DNA of 64,000 bases from Terriglobia bacterium (GTDB taxonomy: Bacteria > Acidobacteriota > Terriglobia > Bryobacterales > Bryobacteraceae), in assembly GCA_020073305.1 (NCBI GenBank), contig JAIQFK010000002.1, positions 310,001 through 374,000 on the forward strand, read 5' to 3'. Numbering within the stretch: position 1 is the first letter of the stretch; every line of letters starts with the position of its first letter. Shown here in pieces: positions 26,226-37,891 of this stretch. The notes under the pieces were generated by a model that saw only the letters and a program-made list of their open reading frames with translations, searched no databases and had not been told where the DNA came from. Position numbers and translations under genes: made by a program.

Positions 26226-26624
26226 CTAGCGCTTCTTCGGCGCGGGCGCCTTCGCCTTCTCGCGCTCGGCGACTTCCTTCGCGCGTAGCTTCGCGATGTG
26301 TCCGATCAACTTCACGGGAACGGGCTCGGAGAGCGGGAAGCGGATTGTGCCCTTGTTGACCTCGTATGCCGCAAGCTGGTCCTTGACCGCCGCAACGACA
26401 TGCTCCGGGGCGGGGTAGAGCGAATAGTGCTGCTTCCACCCGGCGAAATAGAGCACGGCGCGGCCGTGCAGTTTGTACGTGGGGATCTTGTACGAGATCC
26501 CTTCCTCGGCTCCCGGCACGGCCCTACGGATAGCGCTCCGCACCCGCCGGAGTGTGCTCTGCGCGGCCTCGGGCTGCGACGCGATGTACTCGTCCACGGA
26601 CTTAGAGTCGTTCTTGGTCCTCAT
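26226..26624 (-). CDS. DUF1801 family protein
   Basis: 132 residues. The core (VDEYIASQPEAAQSTLRRVRSAIRRAVPGAEEGISYKIPTYKLHG, then YFAGWKQHYSLYPAP and GTIRFPLSEPVPVKLI) matches DUF1801, a small alpha/beta fold related to YdhG/Fra-like proteins. Function not established. It lies between DGPF 1 and DGPF 2 on the same strand (18 bases after DGPF 2). The C-terminus is a Lys-rich tail. Confidence 0.85.
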   Translation of the reverse strand: MRTKNDSKSVDEYIASQPEAAQSTLRRVRSAIRRAVPGAEEGISYKIPTYKLHGRAVLYFAGWKQHYSLYPAPEHVVAAVKDQLAAYEVNKGTIRFPLSEPVPVKLIGHIAKLRAKEVAEREKAKAPAPKKR

Positions 26625-26642
26625 GATGTTAGTCTGCTCCTC

Positions 26643-27035
26643 TCAGAGCAATTCTTCCGGCGGCCCGCTCATCACCTGCCGCACCTCGATGGGTTGGTTC
26701 CCCCTGTCTTTGCCGCCGGGCGCCGCGGAAGCCCGCGCGGCGATCCTATCTGCCTGTTCCGGGCTCTCCACTTCAACGATCCAGAATCCGGCGAGAAACT
26801 CTTTGGATTCCGGGAAGACTCCATCGGTAATGGGCTGCCCGTCGCTTCCCGCGCGAACGATCTTGGCTTGGTTGGGGAAGGCCAGGCCTTCGGCTGCAAC
26901 GAACGTACCCGAATCCTTGAGCTCCTTGTTGAAAGCGTGCATGAACTCGGCATGCGCCTGGAGGTCCTGTTTCGGCCACTTGGCGTACCATTCAAAATCG
27001 GCCTTCGTGCCTGTCATCATCAGGATGTATTTCAT
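26643..27035 (-). CDS. DGPF/YCII-family protein 2
   Basis: 130 residues from MKYILMMTGTK. Same pattern as its paralogues: QAHAEFMHAFNKELKDSG, DGVFPESKEFLAGFWIVEVE, and C-terminal EVRQVMSGPPEELL. It has GGAG at suitable spacing upstream and starts 27 bases after the end of DGPF 3. Unlike the other two it has no TGTCGA site in front and probably depends on the promoter at 27.5 kb. Confidence 0.88.
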   Translation of the reverse strand: MKYILMMTGTKADFEWYAKWPKQDLQAHAEFMHAFNKELKDSGTFVAAEGLAFPNQAKIVRAGSDGQPITDGVFPESKEFLAGFWIVEVESPEQADRIAARASAAPGGKDRGNQPIEVRQVMSGPPEELL

Positions 27036-27061
27036 CTCTTTTTGCTCCGTTCCAGTCGATG

Positions 27062-27457
27062 TCACAGCAATTCGTCCGGCGGCCCGCTCATCACCTGCCG
27101 CACTTCGATCGGCATGTTCAAGGGTGCCCCGCCGGGTCCCGGCCCCGCCGATATCCGGGCGGCAATTTCATAAGCTCGCTCCGGACTCTCGACGTCGACG
27201 ATCCAGTAGCCGGCCAGAAACTCTTTTCCCTCCAGAAACACCCCGTCCGTAATCGGCGCGCCGTTCTTGCCCGCGCGCACGATCTTGGCTTGATCCGGCC
27301 AAGCTAAGCCATGAGTGGTTACGAACTCTCCGGATTCGCTCAGTTCCTTGTTGATGCGCTTCAAGACGGCGAAATGCGCCTGGATGTCCTTCTCGGACCA
27401 CGCACGATATGTGTCGAAGCCCGCCTTCGGGGCATTCATCAGCAAAATGTATTTCAT
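27062..27457 (-). CDS. DGPF/YCII-family protein 3
   Basis: 131 residues from MKYILLMNAPK, after AGAGGAG. It contains DGVFLEGKEFLAGYWIVDVESPERAYEIAA and ends EVRQVMSGPPDELL. It is the first gene of the ECF42 cluster. The closest resemblance is to DGPF 1, and the similarity continues into the non-coding leader, so the pair looks like a recent tandem duplication including the promoter. Confidence 0.88.
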   Translation of the reverse strand: MKYILLMNAPKAGFDTYRAWSEKDIQAHFAVLKRINKELSESGEFVTTHGLAWPDQAKIVRAGKNGAPITDGVFLEGKEFLAGYWIVDVESPERAYEIAARISAGPGPGGAPLNMPIEVRQVMSGPPDELL

Positions 27458-27507
27458 GTCTTCCGCTCCTCTCATTTTCACGCTAATTTTCTGTTCTTTC
27501 ATACGAC

Positions 27508-27535
27508 AGTCGGAGCCCGAGGCGCATTCTCGACA
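27508..27535 (-). promoter_or_regulatory. ECF42-type promoter-like site heading the cluster
   Basis: On the minus strand TGTCGA (27530-27535), a 17-base spacer, then CGACT (27508-27512), about 50 bases upstream of DGPF 3. Same elements and spacing as at 26151-26178. Confidence 0.65.
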
Positions 27536-27624
27536 TCCGGGACAACGATTTTCAAAAAACTTTCGGCCCCACGCCATGTCGATTTCGCGCCTCCTGGTTC
27601 GACTTTCCTGCAGAGGGTTAGAAG

Positions 27625-28374
27625 ATGGCGACGAACGCAGTGGTGATGGAAACCGGCAGCGAGTGGGCGACCGCTTGCCAGGTACAGCAGCGGTTCATGC
27701 AGCACCGTGGCCCGGCGATCGACATCTTAGATTACAGCGCCCGGTGCCGGCAGGTGCAGGAACTGGGTGGGGATTGCTATGATTTTGTGCCGCTCCCCGA
27801 TAACCGCCTGGCCCTGGCCGTTGGGGACGCCTCCGGCAAAGGTCTCGCCGCGGCGCTGATGATATCGAATGTCCAGTCGTCCCTTCGCACGGCGGCCTTA
27901 TTTACCGGAAACGACGGGGCCGCGGTGCTCGGGGCGGTGAATCGTCAGTTGCACGCATCCTCACTCGCAGATCGGTACGCCACATTATTCTATGGCGTTT
28001 TCGACAGAGCAACGCGCACGCTGCGGTATGTGAATGCAGGCCACAATCCCCCGATCGTCATGCGAGGAGACGGCTCGATCATTTGGCTTGAAGCCGGTGG
28101 CGCACCCGTCGGAATGTTCCCGCACTGGACCTATGAGGAAGGCTCGGTTCAGCTGAATCCGGGTGATCTGGTTCTGGCGTACACGGACGGGGTGATTGAA
28201 GCCGTAAATCCGGCCGGCGAGGAGTGGGGCGTAGAGGGCTTCCGAAGGGCAGTGGCGGAAAGCGACGCACAATGCGCTGACGACATCGTCCACGCGATCT
28301 TCACATCCATGGATGAATTTTCGCGCGGATGCCAGACGGATGATGCGACGGTCGTAGCTCTGCAGGTGCATTGA
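27625..28374 (+). CDS. PP2C/SpoIIE-type serine phosphatase
   Basis: 249 residues. Conserved PP2C-SpoIIE metal-binding motifs are GGDCYDF near residue 48, VGDASGKGLAAALMIS, YVNAGHNPPIV, VLAYTDGVIEA and DDATVVAL. There is no sensor domain, only ~40 residues before the catalytic core, so it may act on a STAS-type anti-anti-sigma factor or be fed by a partner protein. It is divergent from the ECF42 cluster; candidate partners are the STAS and anti-sigma-kinase genes at 47.4-48.2 kb. Confidence 0.9.
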   Translation: MATNAVVMETGSEWATACQVQQRFMQHRGPAIDILDYSARCRQVQELGGDCYDFVPLPDNRLALAVGDASGKGLAAALMISNVQSSLRTAALFTGNDGAAVLGAVNRQLHASSLADRYATLFYGVFDRATRTLRYVNAGHNPPIVMRGDGSIIWLEAGGAPVGMFPHWTYEEGSVQLNPGDLVLAYTDGVIEAVNPAGEEWGVEGFRRAVAESDAQCADDIVHAIFTSMDEFSRGCQTDDATVVALQVH

Positions 28375-28422
28375 GCTGTCGCAAAGCTCGAAACGCGCGT
28401 TCCTGAGGTCAAATTCAGGGGA

Positions 28423-28956
28423 TTACGCCTTTGGAAACTCGGGGTGTTTCTTGATCTCTGCGATCTGTGCGGCGTGGCGCGCAGGGTGTAGCGCCAGCAG
28501 CAACAGGCAGCGGTAGCAATCGATTTCGCCGAGCAGCGGATGCGGTGTGAAGAGGCGGCGCAAATCCTGGGTGCAGTCCCGCGCGTAGGCGAGCGTACGT
28601 TCGCGGTTTTCACGGAAATGCGCAACGGCCTCGGCAGTTGACGCAAAATGGCCGTGCGGCCGTACGCCGGGCGGCGCCGCGAATTTGCGGCTCCGATCGA
28701 CAACCGCCGTGGAAAAGCGGCCATCCTTCACTGGATCGAGCGGCATGCCATCCGGATTTGGCGCGCCTTTAGTGACCAGGGCGAACAGGAGATCCTCCGT
28801 CACGGCCAAGTGTTCGACGCAATCCGCAATGGACCAGCTTTCCGGCTGCGGCTTGAAGCGAAGCTGTGCGTCGGTGAGGCCGGTGATCGCTAGAAACACA
28901 GCGTCACGGCCCTCAACGATCTGCTTCGTAGCGAATTCTCTCTCGGAATCGGTCAT
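28423..28956 (-). CDS. DinB-superfamily protein
   Basis: 177 residues. The four-helix DinB fold is indicated by WSIADCVEHLAVTEDLLF and late HPARHAAQIAEIKKHPEFP. The His residues match the usual metal-binding triad positions. DinB-like proteins are thought to act as metal-dependent thiol or other transferases, but no substrate is evident. Same strand as the nuo genes, starting 29 bases after nuoN; read-through is possible. Confidence 0.85.
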   Translation of the reverse strand: MTDSEREFATKQIVEGRDAVFLAITGLTDAQLRFKPQPESWSIADCVEHLAVTEDLLFALVTKGAPNPDGMPLDPVKDGRFSTAVVDRSRKFAAPPGVRPHGHFASTAEAVAHFRENRERTLAYARDCTQDLRRLFTPHPLLGEIDCYRCLLLLALHPARHAAQIAEIKKHPEFPKA

Positions 28957-28984
28957 GGCGTGCGGATAAGAATAGCACTAATAA

Positions 28985-30451
28985 TTATCGGACCAGCACC
29001 GCGGATTTGCTGGCGAAAGCCAGTAGTGCCGAAGGAAAGATTCCCAGGATAAACGTTCCCAGGGCGGGGAGCACCAGTGCGGCTTTCATGCCAACGCCGA
29101 GCGGTTCCGCGTCGCTCGCGGCTTCGCTCGGCTCATGCATATACATGACGACCAGGATGCGCAGGTAGTAATACGCCGCCACGGCGCTGTTCAGTAGACC
29201 CAGCACGGTGAGCCAAACCAGGTGGGATTCGAGCGCCGCTTTGAAAATATAAAACTTGCCGAAGAATCCTCCGGTGAGCGGCACCCCGATGAGCGATAGC
29301 AGGAACACGGTGAGAAGCGCAGCCGTGAAGGGCTGGCGTACGGCGAGGCCCGCGAAGTCATCCACGCCGACGAAACGCTCGCCTTTACCGGACAGATGCG
29401 CGATGACCGCGAATGCGCCGATATTCATCAGCGCGTACGCCGCCAGGTAAAACATGGCCGCGGCGGTTCCTGTTTCGGAGCGAGCGGCGACCGCGACCAG
29501 CACATACCCGGCGTGGGCGATGGAGCTGTAGGCCAGCAGTCGCTTTATGTTCGACTGCGTCAGCGCCGCGAAGTTCCCAATCGTCATCGAGAGCAACGCC
29601 GAGAGCCAGACCAGCGGTTCCCAGCCAGATCCGATTGGCGCGAAAGCCGTCATGAAGATACGCAGAAAGACGGCGAACGCCGCAGCTTTCGGCCCGGCCG
29701 ACATGAAGGCCGAGACGGGCGCGGGGGCGCCCTGGTAGACATCCGGCGCCCAGATCTGGAACGGCGCGCCGGAAACTTTGAAGCCCAGACCCACCAGCAT
29801 CAGCGCCGCGGAAACTGCCACCAGGATCGGCGAAGCCGTGGAATCGTGCGACAGGAGCGCAGTGCGGATGGCGGTGAGATTCGTTGATCCCGTAAGGCCG
29901 TAAATCCAGGCGATGCCGTAGAGCAGAAACGCAGTAGCAAATGAGCCCAACAGAAAATACTTCAGCGCAGCCTCGTTGGCGCGCTTGTCGTCGCGAAGGT
30001 AGCCGGCCAGCACGTAGGACGCGATGGAGGAAATCTCGAGGCCAATGAAAATCATGATCAGTTCGTTGGCGGTCACCATGATGCATTGGCCAACGATCGA
30101 GAACAGAATCAATGCGTGATATTCGCCCGTGTCCACGCCCTCGCGGCCCAGGTATCGGTACGACGCCAGCACGGTGAGGATGCCGACGCTGATCACCAGG
30201 ACGCGGAAGAACGCCGCGAAGCCGTCGGCGATGAGCATGCCCGAGAATGCAGGTCCGGGTGTGCTGTATGCCGAAACCGCGGCCGCGAGCGCGCCAGCCA
30301 GTCCGACGAGCGAGATGTGCCCGTAGAGTTTCGACCAGCGCTGTCCACCAAGCGGTTCGAGCACCATGAGCAGCGTGCCCACCACGGTGAGGACCATCTC
30401 CGGCAGGAAGCGGAGCAGTTCCACGGTCTGGGGAAAGAAATCAGCGCGCAT
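28985..30451 (-). CDS. nuoN: NADH-quinone oxidoreductase subunit N
   Basis: 488 residues from the ATG at 30451, preceded by GAGG; it overlaps nuoM by 11 bases. It is a multi-spanning antiporter-like proton channel: helices with the signatures LEISSIASYVLAGYLRDDKRANEAALKYFLLG (Glu/Lys of the proton path), GAPFQIWAPDVYQGAP, and SNIKRLLAYSSIAHAGYVL. One of three Mrp-like pumps of complex I. It is the last gene of the operon. Confidence 0.95.
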   Translation of the reverse strand: MRADFFPQTVELLRFLPEMVLTVVGTLLMVLEPLGGQRWSKLYGHISLVGLAGALAAAVSAYSTPGPAFSGMLIADGFAAFFRVLVISVGILTVLASYRYLGREGVDTGEYHALILFSIVGQCIMVTANELIMIFIGLEISSIASYVLAGYLRDDKRANEAALKYFLLGSFATAFLLYGIAWIYGLTGSTNLTAIRTALLSHDSTASPILVAVSAALMLVGLGFKVSGAPFQIWAPDVYQGAPAPVSAFMSAGPKAAAFAVFLRIFMTAFAPIGSGWEPLVWLSALLSMTIGNFAALTQSNIKRLLAYSSIAHAGYVLVAVAARSETGTAAAMFYLAAYALMNIGAFAVIAHLSGKGERFVGVDDFAGLAVRQPFTAALLTVFLLSLIGVPLTGGFFGKFYIFKAALESHLVWLTVLGLLNSAVAAYYYLRILVVMYMHEPSEAASDAEPLGVGMKAALVLPALGTFILGIFPSALLAFASKSAVLVR

Positions 30452-31981
30452 GTGGAACCTCACGCGCGCTCAGGTAAGGAGCTGGCGGCAGAGCGACTCG
30501 GAAACGCACGTTCATTCTGGATTGATCAAGAATGGCCGTGTTGGCGCGCGTGATAGGCGGCAGGAAACTCGGCGTGTACACGCCCATCCAAACCATCATG
30601 GCGACGAGCGGCAGGATGGCGGCCCACTCGCGGTGGTTCAAGTCATAGACGTGATCGGTCACTGGTTCCGGAGTATCGCCATAGAACACGCGCTGGTAAA
30701 GCCACAGCATGTAGCAGGCCGAGAGAATCACGCCGATGGCCGCGAAGACCGCCCAGCGGAAGTTCGCCTGCGCGGCGCCCTGCAGCACCAGGTATTCGCC
30801 CACAAAGTTGTTGAGCGTGGGCAGGCCGATGCTGGCGAGGGTGGTGATCAGAAAGATGGTCGACAGCCAGGGCGCGGGCGTGGCCACGCCTCCGAAATCC
30901 GCAATGGCGAGGGAATGCCGCCGCTCGTACAGATAGCCGACCAGCACGAAGAGCGCGCCGGTCGAGATGCCGTGATTCAGCATCTGGTACACCGCGCCAT
31001 CGAACCCGAGCTGCGTGAAACTGAAAATGCCAAGCACGACGAAACCGAGGTGGCTTACCGACGAGTAGGCCACCAGCTTCTTCATATTCGGCTGCACCAT
31101 GGCCACCAGCGCGCCGTAAATGATCCCGATGATGGCCAGCACGATGATCCAGGGAGCGCAGCGCCGCGCGGCTTCGGAGAACAGGGGTACGCAATAGCGC
31201 AGCAGTCCGTACGTTCCCATCTTCAGCATGACGGAGGCCAGCATCACGGAGCCGGCTGTCGGCGCTTCCACGTGTGCGTCGGGCAGCCACGTGTGTAGCG
31301 GGAACAGCGGCACTTTGATCGCGAATGCGACGAAGAACGCCAGGAAGAGCAGCATTTCCTGCCCCGGAGAGAAGGACAGTTTGCCGCCCGCCATCAGGTT
31401 CAGGATCGCCGCGTAGTCGAACGTTCCGGCGCGATTGTAGAGATAGATGATCGCCGCCAGCATCAGCACCGAGCCGGCCATGGTGAACAGGAAGAATTTG
31501 ACGGCGGCGTAGATGCGCCGCTCATGGCCCCAAATGCCGATCAGAAAATACATGGGCACAAGCGAGACTTCCCAGAACACATAGAACAGGAACAGGTCGA
31601 GCGAGATGAAGACGCCGATCAGTCCGAACTCCAGCAGCAGCAGGAACGCGTAAAACTCTTTCACGCGCTTGTCGATAGAGCGCCACGAAATCAGAATGCA
31701 GATGGGAGTGAGAAGGGTCGACAGAATCACCAGCCAGAGACTCAGCCCATCGATGCCGACGTGAAAGTGGATCTCGGGCGTGGGGATCCAGATGACGTCG
31801 GTTGAAAACTGCATGCCGGCAACGTCGCCGCGCAGCCCGGTAGCTAGTCCGATGGAGGCGATGAAGGTGACCAGTGCCATGGCGATCGCCAGTCCGCGAA
31901 CGAACTGCGGCTTGTCGCGCGGGACAAACAACAGCGCGAAGAACCCCAAGGCCGGCAGCCCGAGTACGAGGTTGAGCAGCG

Positions 31982-31985
<4 letters not shown>
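30441..31985 (-). CDS. nuoM: NADH-quinone oxidoreductase subunit M
   Basis: 514 residues. Signatures include FYVFWEVSLVPMYFLIGIWG, AFAIKVPLFPLHTWLPDAHVEAPTAGSVMLA, and NMKKLVAYSSVSHLGFVVLG. It is a 14-helix antiporter-like proton-pumping subunit in the membrane arm. The start overlaps the nuoL stop by 4 bases (ATGA). Confidence 0.95.
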
Positions 31986-33811
<1,826 letters not shown>

Positions 33812-33826
33812 TAGAAAAATGTGTTC

Positions 33827-34135
33827 TTAATTCTTCATCGAGTTCACTTCGTCGATGTTCAGGGTCGAGCGATTTTTAAAAACCGTCAGGATGATCGCCA
33901 GACCGACGGCTGCCTCCGCGGCCGCCACAACCATTACGAAGAAGGCGAAAATATGGCCGTTCACCTGCTTGAGCTGGTAGGAAAACGCGATGAAGCTCAG
34001 ATTCACGGCGTTCAGCATCAGCTCAATGGACATGAACACCGTGATGATATTTTTGCGGAACAGAAAACCGGCGATGCCCAGCGAGAACAGCACGGCGCTG
34101 AGAATCAGATACCAGGTGAGCGGAACGCCGTTCAT
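33827..34135 (-). CDS. nuoK: NADH-quinone oxidoreductase subunit K
   Basis: 102 residues with the ATG at 34135, sharing one base with the nuoJ stop; a GTG one codon earlier is also possible. Three helices carry the conserved glutamates of the proton path (GIAGFLFRKNIITVFMSIELMLNAVNL and VVAAAEAAVGLAI). The small membrane subunit lies next to NuoJ. Confidence 0.95.
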   Translation of the reverse strand: MNGVPLTWYLILSAVLFSLGIAGFLFRKNIITVFMSIELMLNAVNLSFIAFSYQLKQVNGHIFAFFVMVVAAAEAAVGLAIILTVFKNRSTLNIDEVNSMKN

Positions 34136-34635
34136 CACTCCAGTTCCTTTCGCGCCAGCACAATCGCACCCAGGATGGCGATGAGGATCAGAATCGAGGT
34201 GACCTCGAACGGCAGCAGGTATTGCGTAAACAGGGCGCGCCCAATGTTCTGCGCGGTTCCGCTCTTGAAAGCGCCGAACTGCACCAGGGGAGTGGCGGGA
34301 AACAGCCGCTGGATGAAATAACTCACCAGGGCCAGAAACGCGACCAGCAGCGGCATCCCCAGCAACTGCGCTACGAACGAACGGCCTTTCTTCGATTCCG
34401 CGCCCGCATTTAGCAGCATGATCACGAAGATGAAGAGCACCATGATGGCGCCCGCGTACACAATGATCTGCGCCATGGCGATGAACTCCGCGCCCAAGAG
34501 CAAATACAGCACCGCCAGCGAGCCCATGACGCCGATCAGCGAGAGGGCGCTCGATATCGGATGCGTCTGCACCACCACGTTGATGCCGCAGACCACGGCG
34601 ATGATCGCGAAGATGAGAAAGAGAATTACATCCAT
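34135..34635 (-). CDS. nuoJ: NADH-quinone oxidoreductase subunit J
   Basis: 166 residues from MDVILFLIF; the longer ORF start lies inside nuoH and gives a non-homologous N-terminus. Five membrane helices with ALSLIGVMGSLAVLYLLLGAEFIAMAQIIVYAGAIMVLFIFVIMLLN, the best conserved NuoJ segment. Start is 2 bases after the nuoH stop. In most operons nuoI lies between nuoH and nuoJ; here it is absent. Confidence 0.94.
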   Translation of the reverse strand: MDVILFLIFAIIAVVCGINVVVQTHPISSALSLIGVMGSLAVLYLLLGAEFIAMAQIIVYAGAIMVLFIFVIMLLNAGAESKKGRSFVAQLLGMPLLVAFLALVSYFIQRLFPATPLVQFGAFKSGTAQNIGRALFTQYLLPFEVTSILILIAILGAIVLARKELE

Positions 34636-34637
34636 CT

Positions 34638-35813
34638 CTAGCTCAATGCCACCAATAGCCCAGTAACCAGTAAATTGATCAGCGCAATCGGGAAGAGTAC
34701 CTTCCACGCAAACCCCATAAGCTGGTCATACCGAAACCGCGGCAGCGTGCCGCGGATCCAGATAAACACGAACAGAATCACTCCGACCTTGGCCGCAAAC
34801 CAGAACAGCGGAATCAGCGCCTGCTGCAGTAGCGGAATCAGAAACAGCGCCGCGATCGCGAGGAAAATCACGCCCACGATGGGGAGCGTCAGCCGGTCAC
34901 GCCTCCGCGCCGGATTCAGCCCGTGATAAATCGCAACGAGGCCGCCGGCGGCGAATACGGCTGCAGGCACAAAATTCGAGCCCCATGCTGCGGGAAACAG
35001 CGGCTGCCACCCGCCCAGAAACAAGGTCGCGGTAATGCACGAAACCGTCACCATGTTGGCGTATTCCGCCATGAAAAAAGCCGCGAATTTCATGCTGCTG
35101 TATTCGGTGTGAAAGCCGGCAACCAGCTCATTCTCGGCTTCGGGCAGATCGAAGGGCACGCGATTGGTTTCGGCGAAAGCCGCGATCATGAACACGAGAA
35201 AGCTGACGATTTGCGGCGCTGGGAAACGCAGAATATTCCAGTGCAGGATCGATCCCGATTGCGTGTCCACGATCTGGCGCAGGCTCAGCGTATTCGACAG
35301 CAGCAGCGGCGACACGATGGCGAGACTCAGAGGCAGCTCGTAGCTGATCATCTGCGCGGAGCTGCGCAGGCCACCCAGAAGCGCATACTTGTTGTTCGAC
35401 GCCCATCCGGCCAGCGCCACGCCATAAACGCCCATCGAGCTGATCGCCAGAATGAACAAGAGGCCGATGTTCAGATCGGTAAGCTGCAACCAGGTGCGCT
35501 GTCCGAGGACTTGGATTTCGCCGCCAAACGGAATCACCGAGATCGAAATCAGGGCCATGGTGACCGCCAGAAAGGGTGCGAGCAGGTAAATGAACTTGTT
35601 GACGTAGGGCGGAATCAGATCTTCTTTGGTGATGAGCTTGATTACGTCCGCTAGCGGCTGCAACAGGCCATGCGGGCCTACGCGCGAAGGCCCCAGCCGC
35701 ACCTGAATGTGCGCGATCACCTTACGCTCCACCCACTGCAAATAAGCCAGCGTGGTGAGAAGGACGGAAGCCACAACCGCCGCTTTGATGATGCTGAGAA
35801 TGAAGAAGTTCAT
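34638..35813 (-). CDS. nuoH: NADH-quinone oxidoreductase subunit H
   Basis: 391 residues. Contains the quinone-site loop [37 protein letters not shown], the signature [31 protein letters not shown], and a C-terminal [22 protein letters not shown]. It joins peripheral and membrane arms and helps form the quinone chamber. Overlaps nuoG by 4 bases. Confidence 0.95.
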   Translation of the reverse strand: MNFFILSIIKAAVVASVLLTTLAYLQWVERKVIAHIQVRLGPSRVGPHGLLQPLADVIKLITKEDLIPPYVNKFIYLLAPFLAVTMALISISVIPFGGEIQVLGQRTWLQLTDLNIGLLFILAISSMGVYGVALAGWASNNKYALLGGLRSSAQMISYELPLSLAIVSPLLLSNTLSLRQIVDTQSGSILHWNILRFPAPQIVSFLVFMIAAFAETNRVPFDLPEAENELVAGFHTEYSSMKFAAFFMAEYANMVTVSCITATLFLGGWQPLFPAAWGSNFVPAAVFAAGGLVAIYHGLNPARRRDRLTLPIVGVIFLAIAALFLIPLLQQALIPLFWFAAKVGVILFVFIWIRGTLPRFRYDQLMGFAWKVLFPIALINLLVTGLLVALS

Positions 35814-37891
35814 TCGCGGTTGAGCCGTTTTTCAAGAACTGAATTCAACATCTTAGAATAGCGCCCCAGCGTGCCGGACGTGAACAGATTGTCGTGCGCC
35901 GAGCGGATGGAGTCCACGCGAACCTCGATAGGAATGCGCCCGTTGACGGGCATAGTTTGCGCCGCGCCGCCGGTCATGATGGCCTCCACCGGAATGTCGT
36001 AGCCGCGAACCGTCCGGCGAATCTCGTCGAACACCTTGTCCGGCACCCACGGGCCCATTTCGCGGGCCACGCCCATTTCCTTTGCAATCAGGCCGATGAT
36101 TTCCAGATCCGGCTTCGCACCCATCGTCTGCGCCGCTTTCTGCAGGCGCTGCACTTCGCCGCAGACGTTGGTCACCGTGCCGTTCTTTTCGTATGCCGAT
36201 GCCGCCGGCAGCACCACGTCCGCGATCTGCGCGGTTTCGGTGAGGAACATTTCCTGCACCACCACGAAGGCTTTCTTGGCTTGTAGTTTGGCGTTCTTCA
36301 GCGGATTGGCGCCGACCACCCAAAGCAGATCGAGGTCTTCGGCCGCGAGCATTTCGGCGACCGTCATGCCGGTAAGTCCGAGTGGCTTGTATCCGGGGAG
36401 CAGCTCCGGTGTCAGTCCCATGTCAGCGGCGCCGCGCGAATTGGAGTAATCCACCAGCGGCACGTATTGCACCGGAATCCCCAGACTCGCGCCGAACGCA
36501 GCCAGCTTGCGCACTGCGCCGCCCTTCATCGCATCTCCGTAGAGAATCACCAGCTCCGGCTCGCCCTTGAGCTTGTCGCGCAGAGACTCGACCGCGGACA
36601 ATTCTGCACCCGGCTCGGCTCGTAGAAAGGCCGCTGCGTAGTTATCTTCGCGCACGGGTTTGGCAGTGACCACGTACACGTGCGCCTGGTGATGCCGGTA
36701 ATTCGCGCGGATCTGGAACGAGAGAAACGGCTGTTCGAGCGCGAGGTCCGCGCCGATCACCAGGATGGCTTTCTTCTCGTAAAGGTCGCGCGTGGTGGCG
36801 AGTGCGGCGGGGCTGCCGCTCACTGCGTCCACGAGCGTCACCACGTCGCCCGTGCGGTGATGGTCGATATTGTTCGTCGCCAGCACCTGACGCGCGAATT
36901 TCTGCAGGTAGTAGTTTTCCTCGTTCGTGGTGTGATTAGAGCCGATGACGCCAACCGTACCACTACGCCCTTTCACTTCCTGAAATTTCTGGACGACAAC
37001 TTCGAGCGCCTTCGACCAGGACACCGGTTCCAGCTTGCCATCCAACCGCACAAGCGGCGATTGCAACCGGTCCGGGTGATCCTGGAAGTCAAAACCGTAG
37101 CGGCCTTTGACGCAGAGAAACTCGCCGTTGATGCCCGAACGGTCGCGGTTGTTTCCGCGTATAATCTGATCATTGCGGACGCCGAGCGTGGTCTTGCAGC
37201 CGTTGGAACAGTGGGTGCAGATCGTGCCCGTGTGCTCCATCTCCCACGGCCGCGTCTTGTAGCGATAGGTACCGCTGGTGAGCGCGCCCACCGGGCAGAT
37301 GTCGATGCACATGCCGCATTCATCGCACTCCAGGTGGTCGCCGTGGTTGGGTGCGATCTCGGACACGGCGCCGCGGTTGATCACCCCCAGGGCATTCACG
37401 CCCATCCCCTCGTTGCAGATGCGCACGCAGCGGAAGCACAGGATGCAGCGCGGCATATCGTAGAACACCACCGGCGACCACTGCTTCTCGTCGACGTGAA
37501 TCTTCTGCTCGGTGAAGCGGCTCTCGCCCACGCCGTAGCGGAAGGCCATATCCTGCAGCTCGCATTCGCCGCCCTTGTCGCACACCGGGCAATCCAGCGG
37601 ATGATTGCTGAGCAGGAACTCGAGCATGTACTTGCGCGCCTGGCGCACCGGTTCCGATTCGGTGCGCACCACCATGCCTTCGGCCACCGGCGTGGTGCAA
37701 GCCACCATCAGCTTGGGCGCCTTCTCGATCTCCACCAGGCACATGCGGCAGGCCGCCTGCAGCGCCAGGCCCTCGTAGTAGCAGAACGAGGGAATCTCAA
37801 TGCCATTGCGTTTGGCGGCTTCGATAACCAGCGTTCCGGCAGGGGCTTCTAGCTGCCTGTCGTTGATCGTGAATTTGACGGAGTTAGGCAT
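35810..37891 (-). CDS. nuoG: NADH-quinone oxidoreductase subunit G
   Basis: 693 residues. The N-terminal 2Fe-2S motifs (PSFCYYEGLALQAACRMCLVEI and ACTTPV) are followed by His/Cys and 4Fe-4S motifs (HPLDCPVCDKGGECELQ; CILCFRCVRICNE; CDECGMCIDICPVGALT), and the molybdopterin-like domain begins with CTHCSNGCKTTLGVRND. The C-terminal part belongs to the molybdopterin-oxidoreductase fold. It carries part of the iron-sulphur wire in the peripheral arm. Confidence 0.95.
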   Translation of the reverse strand: MPNSVKFTINDRQLEAPAGTLVIEAAKRNGIEIPSFCYYEGLALQAACRMCLVEIEKAPKLMVACTTPVAEGMVVRTESEPVRQARKYMLEFLLSNHPLDCPVCDKGGECELQDMAFRYGVGESRFTEQKIHVDEKQWSPVVFYDMPRCILCFRCVRICNEGMGVNALGVINRGAVSEIAPNHGDHLECDECGMCIDICPVGALTSGTYRYKTRPWEMEHTGTICTHCSNGCKTTLGVRNDQIIRGNNRDRSGINGEFLCVKGRYGFDFQDHPDRLQSPLVRLDGKLEPVSWSKALEVVVQKFQEVKGRSGTVGVIGSNHTTNEENYYLQKFARQVLATNNIDHHRTGDVVTLVDAVSGSPAALATTRDLYEKKAILVIGADLALEQPFLSFQIRANYRHHQAHVYVVTAKPVREDNYAAAFLRAEPGAELSAVESLRDKLKGEPELVILYGDAMKGGAVRKLAAFGASLGIPVQYVPLVDYSNSRGAADMGLTPELLPGYKPLGLTGMTVAEMLAAEDLDLLWVVGANPLKNAKLQAKKAFVVVQEMFLTETAQIADVVLPAASAYEKNGTVTNVCGEVQRLQKAAQTMGAKPDLEIIGLIAKEMGVAREMGPWVPDKVFDEIRRTVRGYDIPVEAIMTGGAAQTMPVNGRIPIEVRVDSIRSAHDNLFTSGTLGRYSKMLNSVLEKRLNRE

